NCBI GenBank assembly: GCA_025357975.1
Contig: JANYKY010000134.1
Span: 1 to 5,836 of the forward strand
Source of the DNA: Gemmatimonadaceae bacterium
Lineage (GTDB): Bacteria; Gemmatimonadota; Gemmatimonadetes; Gemmatimonadales; Gemmatimonadaceae
Direction: 5' to 3'
Length of the DNA: 5,836 bases
The notes beneath the pieces are model-generated. The model saw nothing but the letters and a program-made list of their open reading frames with translations, was not told the origin of the DNA and ran no database searches. A program made the translations under genes and the position numbers. Positions 4,346 to 5,836 of this stretch are shown here, one piece after another. Position 1 is the stretch's first letter. Every line of letters starts with the position of its first letter.

Positions 4346-5836
4346 TCAGAAAGCGAGATGATTCCAATTCGCAATCGCGTTGATCGCCATCGCAAAGGAC
4401 CCCTGCGACTCCCACCTCCACAGCGGACGAATGCCGAAGAGAACCACATGTCCCTTCCCGACTGGAGCATCGACCACCGCGGCCTTGCCTGACAACTCGT
4501 CTCCACCGGCAAGAAGGCCAGATACCAGAAGCGAGTCGGCCTTTTCATGGTACTTGAGGATTACGCGCGCACGCTGGGCTTCGCGCTGATCTGCGATTGC
4601 GGGATCCAGACCTTCGTTCTCCGCGGTCGTGTCCTTCGGCGTTACGGCCATCACCGGAGATTGATTGAAGTAAATCGGGAAAGTGGGATCGTCGTATCCA
4701 TATAGTACAGGGCTCTTCGGCGCAGCGATTTGAGCGCGATAAATCCCTCCGCGCGCATTCAGGCGTGTCGTCGGCACGACTGTCACAGTGCTATTGAATC
4801 CCATGTCGATCGGCAGGCGGCTGGAGTTGCCTGTCGTGATGAGCAGCCCGCCTCGCTCCACGAATTTTCTCAAAGCCGCGAGCCCATCCAGGCCCATCGC
4901 AGGACGAATATCGTCTGTCTCGTCCCACTGGCCGAGCATCGGGTAAGCGGCGGTTTTCTTCCATGGGACTGGTGGGCCAACCATCGGACGTCCGTTGATC
5001 ATCGTCGTCGACGTTCCGTTCACGTATGGATAGATGATCACGTCGAACTTGTCGAGGAATCCGGCCTTCTTGATCGACTGATCCGCGATGTACGTGTACG
5101 GAATTCCCATCTGGTCGAGGGCGAAGCGAACCCAGCCTTCATTCTGTGTTTCGAGCCACGTATGCATGAGAGCAATACGCGGAACAGCAACCGCGTGCTT
5201 TGCCACCGATACCGCTTTCCCGGCTGATACAGCATTTAGCCCAAGCGCTGCGATCTCATCGCGCGCACCGCTCGATGCTCCATCCACGATGTACGTGCCG
5301 GCTGGATAGTTCGCGCCGCCATCGGTGAACGCGGCATCGGCAACGCTGACTTTCGCGCCGTGTATTTTCCATGGGAGTGCGGCCGAGCGCCAGTCGCCCA
5401 TGTGCTTCACCAGAAGAGTACCGTTTGCAGCGACGTTCCCGCGGACTGAAGCCGAGCCTGTCATGAGCTGCATCGGCTTCGTGAAGATTGTGGAGTCGGC
5501 AACCTTGATCGTGTTGACGTGACGCAACACGTCCAGAGTCCAGCCGGTATCGTCGTAGGGTGGAGGATCGTCGGCCTTGAATTTCTGGATTGCGAGGAGA
5601 GTCCTGACTGACGCCGAATACGGCTGATCGAGACGAACTATCCAATCGCCTGAGTGCACAGTTGTCAATTTTCCCTTGAGCGACGAATCTTTTTGTGACG
5701 CGGTTCCCGGGTTTTCACGCAACGTAAAATCTGACATAGCGACGTTGATCTCACTCCCCTGCGCACGAAACAGGTTCACAAGATCTGCAGCTTCAGCAGC
5801 ATGCCGTTGGCCCTTTGGAATCACAAACGCATACGG
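4346..5836 (-). CDS. C-terminal part of an M14-type zinc carboxypeptidase family protein (5' end beyond window)
   Basis: The frame is open from the right edge (first codon 5836-5834) to a TGA at 4348-4346, giving 496 residues. A GTG at 5824 is merely internal. The start 'PYAFVIPKGQRHAAEAADLVN' spans 1-21, and 'LTTVHSGDWIVRLDQPYSASVRTLL' lies across 57-81. These, with 'PPPYDDTGWTLDVL' (91-104), match the region that follows the catalytic domain in large secreted M14 peptidases. The zinc-binding residues would be upstream, outside the window. Residues ~218-345 look like a class I glutamine-amidotransferase-like Rossmann fold ('PRIALMHTWLETQNEGWVRF' 219-238, 'FDVIIYPYVNG' 264-274, 'LAALRKFVERGGLLITTGNSSRLP' across 319-342). 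Residues ~455-490 ('GKGHVVLFGIRPLWRWESQG') close that domain. No cysteine occurs in the visible part, so glutaminase chemistry is excluded. Its role is presumably secreted peptide degradation. It is separated from the sigma operon by 403 bp and is probably a separate transcription unit. Confidence 0.82.
   Translation of the reverse strand, partial: PYAFVIPKGQRHAAEAADLVNLFRAQGSEINVAMSDFTLRENPGTASQKDSSLKGKLTTVHSGDWIVRLDQPYSASVRTLLAIQKFKADDPPPYDDTGWTLDVLRHVNTIKVADSTIFTKPMQLMTGSASVRGNVAANGTLLVKHMGDWRSAALPWKIHGAKVSVADAAFTDGGANYPAGTYIVDGASSGARDEIAALGLNAVSAGKAVSVAKHAVAVPRIALMHTWLETQNEGWVRFALDQMGIPYTYIADQSIKKAGFLDKFDVIIYPYVNGTSTTMINGRPMVGPPVPWKKTAAYPMLGQWDETDDIRPAMGLDGLAALRKFVERGGLLITTGNSSRLPIDMGFNSTVTVVPTTRLNARGGIYRAQIAAPKSPVLYGYDDPTFPIYFNQSPVMAVTPKDTTAENEGLDPAIADQREAQRARVILKYHEKADSLLVSGLLAGGDELSGKAAVVDAPVGKGHVVLFGIRPLWRWESQGSFAMAINAIANWNHLAF

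Noticed and set aside
4157..4548. Open frames giving LCGLCGLCG-type or RRDRRDRRD-type repetitive peptides
   Set aside because: They result from translating the 9-bp tandem array at 4270-4314, are not supported by a ribosome site, and overlap the M14 gene.

Overview
The window looks like chromosomal DNA from a moderately GC-rich environmental bacterium, most likely a member of the Gemmatimonadota. That assignment is a recognition-level inference: the ECF sigma / membrane protein / HEAT-protein gene order, the N-terminal 'YNRPPATPRDEMW' motif in the membrane protein, and the style of the M14 peptidase C-terminus all resemble proteins I associate with that phylum. No rRNA or other marker gene is present to confirm it. 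All five genes lie on the minus strand, and I found no tRNA, rRNA, transposase or CRISPR.

Reading in the direction of transcription (right to left), positions 5836-4346 hold the C-terminal ~496 residues of a large M14-type (zinc carboxypeptidase family) secreted protein. Its catalytic domain would lie beyond the right edge. A 403-bp intergenic gap (4345-3943) follows. It contains an unusual inverted-repeat element of about 246 bp whose arms are built from 9-bp units (three in one arm, five in the other), plus a small unrelated 'AAGGCACA' direct repeat.

Positions 3942 to beyond 1 hold a tightly packed four-gene operon: an ECF-type RNA polymerase sigma factor; a single-pass membrane protein in the position of an anti-sigma factor but without the zinc-binding anti-sigma motif; a secreted protein with an N-terminal TPR-like segment, a poly-serine linker and eight HEAT-type repeats; and a paralogous secreted HEAT-repeat protein, cut by the left edge within a few residues of its expected end. 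The first three genes are joined by two ATGA start/stop overlaps, and the fourth follows after 10 bp with its Shine-Dalgarno overlapping the preceding stop codon.

The most interesting feature is this apparent signalling cassette. A cytoplasmic sigma factor and a membrane-spanning candidate regulator are translationally coupled to two exported HEAT-repeat proteins, which could act as extracytoplasmic sensors, scaffolds or ligands for the pathway. The HEAT repeats alternate strictly between two types ('FW-L-G-Q' and 'F-x-L-S-Q'), giving a two-repeat superperiod of about 64 residues. This function is inference; only the architecture is visible in the sequence.
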